Below, piece by piece: positions 23,141 to 35,539 of a stretch of 64,000 nucleotides of DNA. This stretch comes from Taxawa tesnikishii (nom. ined.) (lineage: Eukaryota; Ascomycota; Dothideomycetes; Dothideales). The number at the start of each line of letters is the position of its first letter. The first letter of the stretch is position 1. The stretch is from assembly GCA_030247885.1 (NCBI GenBank), contig JAPDRO010000023.1, forward strand, positions 434,001 to 498,000. Reading direction: 5' to 3'. A program made the position numbers and the translations under genes. The notes beneath the pieces were generated by a model. The model was not told the origin of the DNA and made no database searches. It worked only from the letters and a program-made list of their open reading frames with translations.

Positions 23141-24100
23141 TCATGCACTGTCCTCCAACTTCTCAGCAGTGTCGGCAACTTCACCAGCCGTATCGGCCAT
23201 CTTCTTGTCACTCTCCACTTCATCTCCTTCCGCTTCCGTAGCCCTAACCTCAGCCTTCTCCAGAGCCTTCTCGCCATCTGCGTCGGTGCCGCCCATAGAA
23301 TCCACGACTCCTTTGACTACCTCAACCGTAGCCGCCGGTCCACCTGGTTCTGCTGCAAGCACCTTTCCGTCCTTTTGAACGACGAAGACGCCGCGCTGCG
23401 TACCCTTCGGGGATTTCTTGAAGCCAATGGCCGCTATGAGCGACGTCTGCGGGTCGCACAATAGCGTGTAAGGCAGTTTTTGCTTCGTCTTGAACGTCGT
23501 GTTCGCCTTTGGTGAATCCGTGCTAAGTCCGAAGATGCTCAAGCCTGTCTTGGTGAGTGGTTCAAACGAGTCCCGGAAGAGACACGCCTGGTTGGTGCCT
23601 TTAAACGCGTCAGTTCACCACCAACAGATAGCATTACACTAGAGAGAAGGCGAGCCACGGAGTACAGAGCGAGTAACGAAGGAGAAGTGAAAGAACCTTA
23701 CATCCGGGCGTGCTGGCCTTGGGATACGTGAACAAAACTACACCGGCATCACTCTTCTCCACAAGTGCTTGGAGAGTGACCTTTTCGCCATCATTTGTTT
23801 CGATCTCACCACCGAAGCCCTGCAACTCGATCGTGTCTCCGACCTTTGGAGGGTCAGAGGAAGTTTTGCTCCCGCTTTCTGGTACCGCAGGCGTCTTGGA
23901 CACGCCCATTCCGAGTTCACCAGAAGGCGGAGGCGGTTTAGGGGCGCCTTCTGTTGCTTTCGTCTTAAGGGCGCTTGCTGCTGTTTTTGTCGAGGAAGAA
24001 GCAGCTTCGGCATTGTCCTTCTTGGCTTTTGTCTTCCGCTCCTTTTTCGCTGCTGGAGGAGGAGCCGGTGGGGAGTCTTGCGCTTTCTGAGCTCAACCAT
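23141..24100 (-). CDS. Dot5/PrxQ-type peroxiredoxin with acidic C-terminal tail
   Basis: Thiol peroxidase reducing hydroperoxides; the yeast homologue Dot5 is nuclear. Exons 24100-23702 and 23598-23141 are separated by a 103-nt intron that splits the peroxidatic cysteine codon. The spliced site reads YPKASTPGCTNQACLFRD, with peroxidatic and resolving cysteines five residues apart, as in atypical 2-Cys PrxQ enzymes. The N-terminus is basic (MVELRKRKT, KKERKTKAKK), consistent with nuclear import. A GGGG run (24070-24073, CCCC on the coding strand) seems to lack one base: adding it joins the start to the rest and makes exon 1 the right length, for about 285 residues. Unusually, about 45 residues rich in Glu, Asp, Ala and Lys follow the catalytic domain. 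Confidence 0.85.
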
Positions 24101-25308
24101 TGTTGGAGAATATGTACTGATTGCACCTTTGCGCGAAGAAGCATACGAGTTTTGTACGAAAGGGCAACAGATCAATTCAAGTTCATTGAACCTGTCCGGG
24201 CTGATAGCAAGGGGCTGGTCGAGTCAAACACTCGGTTGCGGCCTACGTACAGGAGAGTTCAACAGGTGCTACGTTGTCATGGCAAGCAAATAGACGCGCT
24301 CGGTCGGTCACGCTGTGCCACTTTGTGCCAAGGCGTGTCAGCCCGAGACAGCAAGGATCGGCCCGGTCGGTTCACCGCACGAGCACTTCCACCCGTCTTC
24401 ATCAACGACAACAACATCGACCCTCGTAATTGCCCATCATTTTACTTGGTCGTGATACTCGCGGGATATGGAGGACGTCATATCACAATTGCGATTGAGC
24501 GCGAGAGGTATTGTGCTCTGGCGCGTGTCAGTCAGCCACGAATCGACCTTCGTCTATGGACAACTCGCCAACCACAACTCACACAAGAGGTTGGTTTCTT
24601 TGGCATACGGTCCATTTCCGCCTGGAGGAAACGTATGTTTGTTAGTTAGACCATGATCTCGATGAAAGATATCGGTGAAAGACATCGATGTACCACAATT
24701 CGATGTCACACCCCTCGCTGAAAGTCGGTTTCTGGCACAGCTCCGCAATCAAGAAAGTCAAATGGAATCCCCGGATTACCGTGCAAAGTTTCTATGTTGT
24801 CTTTTGATCTGGTCAGCATCTCGGCTCTGCTTCTACAGGGCAGTGTAATCTGGAACTCCATCAGTCTGCGAGAGCGAGCAGGATTCTCCATCCGCCTACT
24901 CTGAACTCAGGAGTTTATGGCAGAGATCAGAGAGTTAAGGATACAAGTAGGTAGGCCAGGTCGCGTGTCCTGTTATCAGTCTTTTCCGGTCCTTTGGTAC
25001 GGTGCATGATAGCCGCGGTTTGATATCCACTTCTCCATAAGGCCAGCACCACAACACCAGAACTAACTTTGCTGACCACCGGGGACTTATCTTTGCTTCT
25101 GCCTTGAAAAGTCATGGCCGCCCCCTCTTCAAACTCTTCCGTCGTATTTCCTTTCCATATATCTCAAGCTGCCATCTCCCTCGTCAATCACTCTACACGC
25201 AAGTTCTTAGATCCCAAGTTCCATCAACACTGCAGAACTTCACACCTTACGCACACGCTATCGCCCATGTTGGCCACTGATCACGCACTGCGTGAACCAT
25301 TTCAAAAT
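24101..25308. other. Divergent spacer between peroxiredoxin and transporter
   Basis: 1.2 kb that should carry both promoters. In-frame ATGs at 25114 and 25267 could extend the transporter N-terminus. No RNA or repeat is seen. Confidence 0.45.
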
Positions 25309-26923
25309 ATGTCCGACGAGGAGCATGGCATGAGGACGTCCGATGGTTCCTCCAAGCCATTCAACATGTCTGTTGTCGAGAAGACCAACACCGCAGACAC
25401 GATGATCGCTAGCCAAACAGAAGGCGAAGTGCAGGTGAGTATAGAGAATAATCATCGTGGTGGCCGTATGCTGACCAGAGAAGGTCGACCCGTTTGGGGA
25501 CGAATCCGGAGCTGCAGTACACTACAAAACTATGAAGTGGTGGCACGCGGGCCTGTTACTGGTAGCAGAGACGGTTTCTCTCGGCATACTCGGATTGCCC
25601 GCCACAATGGCATCTGTCGGACTCGTCCCTGGCACGATACTAATTGTCAGTTTGGGACTCATTGCGACGTACACCGGCTATGTCAACTTCCAGCTCAAGA
25701 TGCGCTATCCGGAGGTCCACAACTTTGCGGACGCCGGTGAACTCCTGTTCGGTCGGGTCGGTCGTGAAGTTATGATGGTTGCTCAGACGCTGATCTTCAT
25801 CTTGATCATGGCGGCACATATCCTGACATTTTCCGTCATGATGAACGTTTTGACCAACCACGCCACGTGCACTATCGTCTTCACGGTTCTTGGTGCATTT
25901 CTCTCCTTCGTTCTCAGCCTGCCGAGGACCATGAAGAACATAGCTTACCAATCTGTTGCTTGTATGTACTCGTTACCGCTGGCGGGACTTTCCCCTGTTT
26001 TACTGACTTGTCCAAGCCTGTCTGAGTGTGGTGACGGCTGTTGTGGTGGCAATGGTAGCTATCGGCGTACGAAAGCCGGGTATGGATCTTGTCTTCGAGG
26101 TGACGCCTTCGAACTTGACTTCTTTCCAGGCGGGTGCCGTTGGCGTCAGCAACATCATCATCGCCTACGCTGGACATGTCGCTTTCTTCGGCATTATCTC
26201 AGAGCTCAAGGAAGCCAAGGAGTTTCCCAAGTCCCTCGCCCTCCTGCAGACGATCGCCATCTCGTTGTATACCATCGTAGCTGTGGTCATCTACCGCTAC
26301 GCTGGCAACTACGTCGCATCGCCTGCGCTCACCTCTGCGGGCCCACTGGTTAGGAAGATTGCCTACGGAATTGCGTGTCCGACCATCATCATCGCCGGTG
26401 TGGTCAATGCCCACGTTTGTGTCAAGAAGTAAGCTAGCCCTATGAGCCGGTTACGTCTGTCCTACTAACCAATTGAAGTATCTACGTTCGCATCTGGCGA
26501 CATACCAATGTCATGTCCGAGAAGAGCGTTCGCTCCATCGGCAGTTGGGCAGCAATTTGTGCGCTTACCTGGGCGGCAGCCTGGGTGCTCGCCAGCGCGA
26601 TTCCCGTCTTCAGCCAACTATTGGGTCTGGTGGGCGCCCTCTTCTGCACCTGGTTTACCATGGGGCTCAGCGCGATCTTCTGGCTGTGGATGAACAAAGG
26701 AGAGTACGCGAAGAACTGGAAGAAGATCACGATGACGGGCGTGAACATCTTCATCTTGCTTCTGGCAATTTCGGCGGTGAGTTGCTTCGCTTTCGACTAC
26801 CTCTCACGCAGTGGCTGACATAGTGGACTGCAGTGCGCAGTTGGCACCTACGGCACGGCCAAGGACATCTCGGAGAACGGAGCAAGTCGGCGCCCATTCT
26901 CATGCGCGTCGAATGCCCCTTGA
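25309..26923 (+). CDS. Amino-acid transporter, AAAP/AVT family (Neurospora mtr-like)
   Basis: Membrane symporter for amino acids, with roughly eleven hydrophobic segments. Exons are 25309-25434, 25484-25961, 26017-26428, 26479-26776 and 26834-26923; all phases agree and give 467 residues. The N-terminal cytosolic region is polar. The first helix, WWHAGLLLVAETVSLGILGLP, has the unwound GILGLP motif typical of the AAAP fold. AYAGHVAFFGIISELKE in the middle matches the conserved loop after helix 5. The Neurospora mtr protein (neutral and aromatic amino acids) is the closest well-known relative by style; exact substrates cannot be read from sequence. The start at 25309 is chosen as the first ATG before a typical acidic N-terminus (MSDEEHGM). 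In-frame ATGs at 25114 and 25267 remain possible. Confidence 0.87.
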
Positions 26924-27829
26924 AGAAAATGCCGCGGAACATTGCACGAAGTAGGGGCGATCGTCACAAAGGTGGATGCTCGGTTACGAGCGTTTCGATT
27001 CGAACACTGTGAGCTCAACAGCCCTCGCAGGTTGTAGAATATTATATAGACACGTATATATGCACCTGGCAGAGGCCAGAGTATTATCAGAATTCACGAC
27101 ACAGCTTGCAACATCGAAATATGCGCCAGGATTCGACAGGCCGTCAAGCAGAGGAGAGCCATTCATGGAAGCGGTCCATATAGACGGTCGGTCGTATGGC
27201 TGCCCACCGAATACCTACGAGGACTGCCGCACAGAGGTCTTCGGACAAGCAACCGATGCTGGACGACTGCCTATTGAGAACACCAGCACCGGACACAGTT
27301 GTGTTGACCACTTACAAGGATGCGCGCGTGCTCCCAAATGAGATTTAGATTTAGATTTAGATGCAGCCTTCAATCTTCCAGAATTCCGAAACCTCAGATG
27401 CATGTGAAAATGGTCAAAGGGTCGGATTGGCAGGGATTGATTGGCTGAACGGCACGACTTCACCCGTGCGCAATCGGGGCTTGACGGTGTGGCGTCCGCT
27501 AGACGCTCCTAGCACAAACATCCGCTTTCTTCTCGACTTCCGGAGAACCTCAGACCAACCCGCGATCCCGATACCTGATTTTTCCTTATCCACACTCCCT
27601 TCTTGCTCTTGCGCTCGATTCATTAACTGTCTCTACTATACTATTGTAACGAAGCGCACGATTCACTCCTTGGATTGATCCATCACCGTCGTTTGTCACT
27701 CTACACAGGACTTCTCTGCATACAAACCCTCGCAAACGCCTCTGAACATCGACGTTCAAACCCTTTATCGCTCGCGTGCCGCCTCCCTTCTGTCCGGCCA
27801 GTCGTCTTTCGTTGCGAACATCCAGCAAG
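26924..27829. other. Intergenic region
   Basis: About 900 bp between two rightward genes. A 121-codon frame at 26976-27341 shows no domain. An ATTTAG-type tandem repeat lies at 27341-27362. Confidence 0.45.
27341..27362. repeat. AGATTT hexamer repeat
   Basis: Three to four tandem copies of a hexamer (AGATTT) in the spacer upstream of the PRELI gene. Not telomeric in sequence. Confidence 0.7.
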
Positions 27830-28453
27830 ATGAAGTTCTTCTCATCGACGTATGAGTTCGACTACTCGTGGGAGGAGGTATCTACAGCAAACTGGCGAAA
27901 GTACTGCCCATGGAATGACAAGAGCACACACGTCCTCGCGGTCGACACGATATCGCGACACGTCGACCCAGCTACCGGCATCGTAAGTGATGGAGAGACA
28001 GATTCTTGTCCAGGATCCTGCTAACTAGTGCACTCAGCTACGGACAGAACGCCTGATCACCTGCAAGCAATCTGCACCGAAATGGTTGACGTCAATCGTC
28101 GGCGGCAACGAGCTCTCACACGTCTACGAAACCTCCTACGTCGACCCCAAGGCCAAGAAGGTCACCATGTGCTCCATGAACATGACCGGTGCCGACCTGA
28201 TCAACGTACGCGAAACAGTCGTCTACCGTCCCTCATCCGCCGGGCCGAACACCAAGACGACCTTTGACCAGACCGCGCAGATCGTGGCGCTTTGTGGCGG
28301 ATGGCAAAGATCAAGAACCGCATCGAGGACTTCACGGTCGAGCGGTTCAGGCAAAACGCGATCAAGGGTCGGGAAGGCTTCGAGGCTGTTCTGGAGATGA
28401 GCCGCAAGGTCTTCGCTATGGAAAGGGAGCGACAACGCATGGCCATTGCATGA
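27830..28453 (+). CDS. PRELI/MSF1-domain lipid transfer protein (Ups2-like)
   Basis: Mitochondrial intermembrane-space protein that shuttles phospholipid between the two membranes, normally with the Mdm35 partner. Exons 27830-27982 and 28038-28453 flank a 55-nt intron. The start [25 protein letters not shown] and the [10 protein letters not shown] block are diagnostic of PRELI. At AAA 28306-28308 the frame switches. Adding one A joins ALCGGWQ to the conserved C-terminal helix [14 protein letters not shown] and makes exon 2 a multiple of three, giving about 190 residues. Unrepaired, the conceptual protein has an arginine/serine tail instead of that helix, which is almost certainly wrong. No presequence, as is usual for the family. 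Confidence 0.87.
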
Positions 28454-31400
28454 GGTCACGGCCCTTGGATACCATCAAGTTCGCTAATGGGTTCCTCTCT
28501 GTCGCTGGCTTCTCGCACCTGCACACGGCGACATGCCAACCATCGACGGACGAACCTCGACGGCATCAGCCACCTTCGCTACGACCGACCTGTTTGCTGC
28601 CCGTAGCTTCGGAGGCCACTCCCGTGGACCTCCTACCTTTGAGATCTCGATTTTGCTTGCATGTACATTGTTGTCCTGCGTTATAGCGACTGCTTTTCGG
28701 GTTAATGAGGGGACAAAAGCCATCGCGAGGAGTTCTGGGGGTCTCGATAAAAGTCTGCTCAAGGGATGGGCAGACGATTACATTCGTTTCGTATTGATAG
28801 ATCTGGGATGCACTCGGGGGCTTCGAAAGCCAGCAGTGCATGATAGATTTTCCGCTCATGTCTTCAGTAATCCTGCTCAGACCTCTGAACCACGCTCAAT
28901 TTCTACCCTATCCCTGCTCCTTGGTTCCTCAGACAATGACATGTCCATTTCTCGTATTTACTCTCCAAGGTTGTGGCCGAGGTTTCATATCGAACGCTAC
29001 CTTCCACGCTCGCTTCAAGTAATGGATGCCGGTCCTGTTGAGCGCAACCAGCCACTCGCTGTCCCCAGAGGGGGCTTCCACGTCACATCCCCATCACTCC
29101 GAAAGTGGAAAATCCCATCTCACCGCCTGTGCTGGTCCAGTCCCGCGGCACGTATATACAACTGTCCTTGACCACAATCCCTCCTCCTCCCTTATATACT
29201 ACACCCCCGGCGCGTGGGTCACGGTGGCCTGCTCGGCCATGTCATTCTTTCAGGAACGCATCACCCCCACTCCCCTTCTCCTCCTCACCTTTTACTGCGG
29301 CCTCTAGCAGGTTGTGGACCATCTCTTGCTTCCTTACTTGGGTCCTTTCCTTTTATCCTTTTGCCCTCGGGTTACCAGCGGAACGCTTGCCGCCTCTGTC
29401 AGCGTTTTCCAGAGTTCTGTATCCCTCGCAGTTCTCGTAGGCGTCCTCTTCCCTGAACGGCATCTCCGCCCTAGAGTTGAGCGGCGGCAGCAAGACTTTC
29501 AACCCCGACCAAGACAACGGAGGAAAACTGATTGGAGGGGGGGGGGTACCCCTTGTTGACATCAATCGGCCGTGAGCTGGTGGTCTTACAACGGGTGATC
29601 CCCCTCTGCGACGCGCGAGGGCTCATCGCAGGTGTTGTTCCTTCAAACGGTCAACTAGCATCAGTGTCGATTTCCACTGTTTGTCGCAAGTTCGAAAGCA
29701 GCCTCCGCGAAGAACGTCTGTGGAGAATTGCACACGTATGCTCTTCCCCGGGGTTTGTGGTCCCGCTCCTGTTCTGGTCCGTCGTTTCCGTCGCTCGGTG
29801 GTTTTATTGCAAAGTCAAGTGTATTCTCTGGAGATTGATATATAGTGAAGACGACCTCCGCACAGCCCGCACGGTCAGTTATAGGCCCGTGTTTCCATCG
29901 GCCACTTTAGAACAGTATCAAACTATCATGTTAGTGTTTTAGGAATGCGTCGAAACCTCGTGCTCTGTCCTCGAGGGATCTATGAACCGGCGATCGCCCC
30001 TATAAAGGATGTCTTTTCTTTCGTCTTTAGTTCTAAGCACAGTAGAATGCCTGTCGTGAGTATTCGCGTGCCTTTGGAGTCTACAACATCGTAATCTTCT
30101 TCGCAGCCGATCCCTCTCCCTCGGAATGATCCCTCCGCTCATAGCGGGCAGAGAAGGAAGGTAGACAAGTAGCGCGGTTTTGTTGTGGCGGCGCCAGCCT
30201 TCGGCCCGACAATATTCGAAGGGGATTGTTGGTGACGAGGGTCGAAGACACTTTTGACCAATCCTTCCGATTCCCAAGACCCATTAACTTGAGCGGCCAC
30301 CTGGTGTTTCGACGACTGGTTTGCGAATCCATGCCAATCCGCTTCTTGCCTATAGCTACAAGCCCAAGATTCCCTTTGAGGCCCTACGCTTGGCCGGTTG
30401 CTGCCAATGTGGGCCCCGTCTAGAAGCTGGTCACTGGCAAATACGACTGAGAACCGTCGACCGCAGCCGTGGCGGCATTGATAGATGGCATTGCCGGATC
30501 GGAAGAGGGAGAGGATATGGTTGAGGATGGTAGTATATATCTCCCACAGAACCACACCAACGAGGGCGTGAGGCCTAGTCTCTACATCATCAGGAACGTA
30601 TGCTCTTCAAGTCCGTCGTGTTCTTCACCAGCACCCAGGACTGAAGGATTTGGATGACCTGTATTGTGAACCAACCGTTTGTTGTGAACGTACCTCGGAG
30701 CACAGTCTATAACTCACACGGTCTTGCAGGCAGCAGTGCAACCATGTCAGCTATCCAGCCGTTGATTAAATCGACCAAGGTTACATCGCCATGTGCGGAT
30801 ACGTACTAGGCCTTTCAGCTGCGTCACTGTCGAGTCGTACCTTGAGAGAGCATCACTTGCAAAAGCGCCACTCAGCCACTCATCGACCGTGCCGACCTCT
30901 CGGTTTGCTCTCGTATCCGGACCCACCAGTGAGGGTTTAAGTTTGATACTGCAACGCTACCTACCGCTGCGTTGTCCGAGAGACCTGTGTTCAACAGAGA
31001 GTGTACAGGTCGTGGTAGGGATCAGAGACTGTGTGAGACCAATAGTGACACACTTGGCGCGGTTTGTTGTGATTTGAGTAATACTGTTCCAAGCCCTCGG
31101 GTTCATAGCCACAACGGCTGTCTATAGCATTCAAATCCAAGGTTAGCGTCGAGGAAGATTAAGGTATGCGCTTTACCCTCTGTCTCATTCTTCTTTTTAC
31201 AGCCGGGGAGATGCCCCGGCCGAGGTAGATGGCCATGAGATTGCGGAAGGAACACTTCCGGCTACCGTTTTCTATCGAACCACAACGGTGGGAAAAATTG
31301 CATTCATAATGGCTGACGGCGTAGCCGTCCCCTTTGCCAAGTCTGAGACACCGCATGGTATCGTCCAGGGAGAGTCTCGGGGTCGCTTCAAGGCTGCAGG

Positions 31401-34400
31401 AAGTGTATTGACAATCGTAGAGAGACGCAGGAAGTAAATCCGATTCTCTTTCTTTCGACCTACTGAGAACAATATGGGTTGGAAGGTGTAGTGCCAGGCT
31501 GCAACGGCTGTCGAGGTATACCATCAGTGGCAACGACTGTTCTGCCGTGCAGCCACGGAGAAATAAAATGAGCACCTCCGAGCACCGTTGCCTGTAGAGC
31601 TGTGCGAAAAAATTGCCTTGGAAACGGCGACACGCGGCTGTTCCACCCATCGGTTCCGAGGAGCAGCGGAGTCCAACATCCTGGAGGTATAGCTGGGGAG
31701 ACCGGACAAGTTCCGGTTACAGGACCAGGCATTTCACTTTCTCAGCAGCAGCGAACCAAGGCCGTGACATGTAGGGTACAAGACTGCGTAACCGTGCATA
31801 GCTGGATCGTTTCCATACACGCGTTTGACAACCGCGCAAGAGACTTGGACAAAAGAGCAAGTTCTTGAAACGTTCCATGCAGGAGTTGACGGAAGCCCGC
31901 CAGATCAGTGATCAGGTCACCGACGGGCAGGATAAGAAAAGGGCTGAACCCTGGCGTACTCCCGGCCTCAACGTACCGCCGGGATGGGATCGAATTGTGG
32001 ATGGGATAGGCTGAGATGCGCAAGGCTCATGTCTCAAGAGTGCAGTCTTGGTAGCGACCTCGTGTTTGACGTGGGACGACATGGCATTCGCGTGTGCATC
32101 CGCATCAGCAGCTATCGGTCGCATTGCAACCAACCAGTGGCTTGAATCCTTGATCCTGGGCGGCTGCGTGCGGCATGGCCACGTGTTCCGAGACACAGGG
32201 ATGTGCTGTGAGGAGACGTCAACTATCATCTGCACCTTGCCTCACGTCACCCATGTGGGCGATGGTCCGTTTGTTGCTGCAAGGCAGCGTGCGTTAGCCA
32301 TCGCTTGCCGTAGCCTTTAGGATCACTTCCAGCTCTCTGCGACATCTACGTGCACCATGGCTCCCACGTGGTTGAAAAGCCACAGTGGGGGAAAAGCACG
32401 TTGCGACACATTGTGTTCTGGTCGCACGGCATCTCACAAACAAACGTGGCGCAGGTCCAGATGGTTCTACGAATGCCTCAGTCGAGGCACGGCAAAACTG
32501 CATTGCCCCGCGGGCTGTGAAAAGGGGAATTCCGTCAAGGATTTCCCTACCGTTCTCAGTTACCGTCACATTTGTCTCATACCCACGGCACCCGCTTCCG
32601 CGAAGGCAAACTATTTCAGGATGGCCGTCAAATTTCCCCTTTGGCGCCCAAGGAACACCTCACGGGGACGGCGGGCCTTCCATAAGGCTGGGAAAAGGCG
32701 TGGACTGATCTCGCGGCGGCGTCAACAAAACATCGAAACGCTGAGGCCTTCAGCCTGGCGCCTATCGCATCCGCTGACTCCGTCCGAGTCGCACCCTCCC
32801 TGTAGGGCAGTCACCTGTATGACATAACGGCTGATTGCACAGACCGATCGAATCAAGAACATTCAGGCATGAAAATCCTCCGTTGTTGTCAGGACGGTGG
32901 GAAGAAGAGCCGACTGCGCAGAGAGTGGTTACCGGAAGACTTGAGGTGTCAGCGTCCAGCACACCAACAGATAATCACGTATGATCGGCCGCTGATCACA
33001 GCGGAGATATGCAAATACAATACGAACCGGGTGCTTCCGTACGCGATCCCAAATCCCACGTGCGAGCCACGCGATTGTGCACTTCATTGGCAGGGCGCGT
33101 CAGCGATCGTCATCCGGTGTGACATGTTCGAAACAAGCGAACTTGGATCGATCTGCCGACGTAACTCACCAACAGCGGTGAGCGTGTTCGCTTCTCTCAA
33201 GTGAGCGTTGCTGAGACGGAAGCCGCGAATTAAGCATGAAAGTAGCGAGCAATTAGCTTCTTCCTCGCGGCTTCTAGCCTGGAAAGCATCCTTCTCGCGC
33301 CGCAGAATGTATCGTGAGACACCGAACCAAGGTGAAGCGTGGGAGCCTTTGAAGATCACGGATATTGCGGCACAGTCAAGAGCACGTGCGGCCCTATATG
33401 TGCGGCACATGAGCCATAGAAGCTCATCTATATGACTCGTCAAAGATCTGCCAAGCACTAACCGTATATCATTACCAGGCAGAGAAAGGCAGCCGCCCGC
33501 CCACGACGATCTCAAGTGGTAGCGTGCTCGCATGTTGTCGGCCATGATATCGGTGTCGCTTATCGGCTGGGATAAACTCTGTCAGAGCGATGAAGCAGTT
33601 TCGTGCCAACACCGGAGATTGCCAGGTCATGATGAAAGCACTGCATGTGTGCATGGACTGCGCTGCAGAGAGTTGGGAAAGGCGGACGCCGCCAGCGACT
33701 CGTAAACTTCTGCCAGTTCCGCATACAACGACTCGAAGTCTGTCGATCTGCATCCGACAGCACGCCGGGGTCCCTGAACGATTTGAAGTTTCAAGTTGCT
33801 GGCGAACGACTGCCAAGGGAACAAATAACAGAGCCATCCGCGTTCTTTTCCTTCTCGAAGCTCTCTCAGTTGGCGGGAAAGCTCGGTCAACTCGGGGTGT
33901 AGCTAGATTACGTATACGTGGTATGAGAGATGCGTGCTAACTTGTGGAGGAGACGCTTGATCTGCAGAGGGCGGCCACATGGCCAAACGGCAGTGCATGC
34001 CCAAGAAGCGTCCTCGTACCGCAGTGTCACGCTTGTTCTTCTTTGGGCGAACTGCAGGCTAGCAAGCTGGCTTGGCGGGCTAGCACGTTTTTTTTGAGTG
34101 GAAGTGGATTCTTCCGCGAGGGATATCTCCGGAACCCCAAGTAGATGCCACGACGGTGGGCAATAAGGCTGCGAAGCAATGGGATGCGATGCAACAGACG
34201 CAGTTGACCTAGATGAACGTGGGCCGTTGAGTGAACAAAAAACAGCGACTACTACTCTATCCATCAATGACAGCTCGCCCAGGCGTCATTGAAAAGGTTT
34301 CAATCGATGCTCGCATGCAGAGTTTCAGCATGCTTTCAGACCGCACGTCCATCACCACGGCCACGGAGCATGACAACAACCGCCGTCGCGCCTGCGGGAG

Positions 34401-35539
34401 GTGGCGCTGCCAAGCATACCTTGCCAAAAACGGTTCGGCGCAGGAAGCTTAGAGGTCGGCTGCATCATTACCACTATCATCGGCCGCGGACAGGAGCAAA
34501 GCAACGCAAAACGGAGCAAGCAGGGCAGGGCAGGGCAAAACAGGCCCAACCGCCAAGGCAACTGTTCGGCTGCGTCTGCATCCCTATTTCCTCCTTTTCA
34601 CCAACGGCTTTTGGCTGGTTCTTTGCTCCTGCTTCTGCATTGCATTGCGTTGCGTTCGCCGTGGCGGTCGAGCGGTAAGTGGGTCCAGCGTCCATTGCCG
34701 AGGACACGGCGTGCTGACTTGCTCGCTCGCTCCAACGACACAACCACAGCCTGCAGAAGCACGAGGGTAGCGCAGAGAGGAGAGGCCAACCGCCAACCGC
34801 AGTGGCAGACTGGATAGAGTACTGTTTAAAGATAGTTGCATGAAAGCAGTCGAACTTCACAAGATAGCAGGCAAGTTAGGCGGTTCGTCCAGGCATGCCG
34901 ACGTGCCGCAAGAACGTTAGACTTGACGTTTGTGCTGCTAATCTCGTCGGCACGCTTGACCTGCCTGCATGGGCGGTGGGAGTGTGGTTGTTGGAACGGG
35001 TTTCTGGTTTGGCACCATCAACAGCAAGAACGAGGAGCGTGACATGAACGCCGCCGCTGCTGCTGCTGCTGATGTTTGCTTGCTGGTGCACATGCTGGCT
35101 CACTTCGCCGATTGGGCTGCCGGACACCCCTGCCCTACCGCGTGGTGAACCCTGCCCATCCTTTCCTCCCTTGCGGGCCCGTGGGCCTTACCTACCATGG
35201 ACTGAGTAACAATCCCTGCCGCTGGCGCACCGCTGCAGAAGGATGCTTGTGCTTGGGCGCCGCTCCATGTGTACTTCCCAGAAGCTGTGCTGCCACCAAA
35301 CCGCCGGAGCTAGAATCGGTGCCCGGCCGAGTTTAAGCCAGCGTCAAGCAGGCGTCTTGCCGGCTGTTCGCCATGATCATCACCGACACTGACACATCCC
35401 GCCGGGCCCTAGCGTTGCCTCCCTACGCTCGTTTTCGCTAGGCTCTGCCCATGCCTAGCACTGCAGCTCTGACCTGCCGTACCCACACTACTTGAAACTT
35501 GTATGTAGTGTGGCTCCCTCCGTGCTCCAAAGCCTGACA
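28454..35539. other. 7-kb tract without a supported gene
   Basis: Many short frames occur on both strands (the longest about 212 codons at 28533-29171) but none shows a domain, conserved motif, or chain of exons. Base composition looks like the rest of the window, not AT-rich as in strongly RIP-mutated tracts. Seen features are a G10 run at 29537-29546 and a dispersed repeat copy at 29880-29959. Long non-coding RNA, decayed elements or lineage-specific genes cannot be excluded. Confidence 0.5.
29880..29959. repeat. Dispersed repeat relic, copy B
   Basis: Partner of 1607-1687. The core is identical to copy A at most positions. Four differences in the first 24 bases are C in A and T here, three of them preceding A, which is the RIP-preferred context. 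No open frame or terminal repeat is seen. Confidence 0.5.

Noticed and set aside
28533-29171. 212-codon frame in the gene-poor tract
   Set aside because: Unpatterned composition, no domain and no matching exon chain; length is within chance for this base composition.
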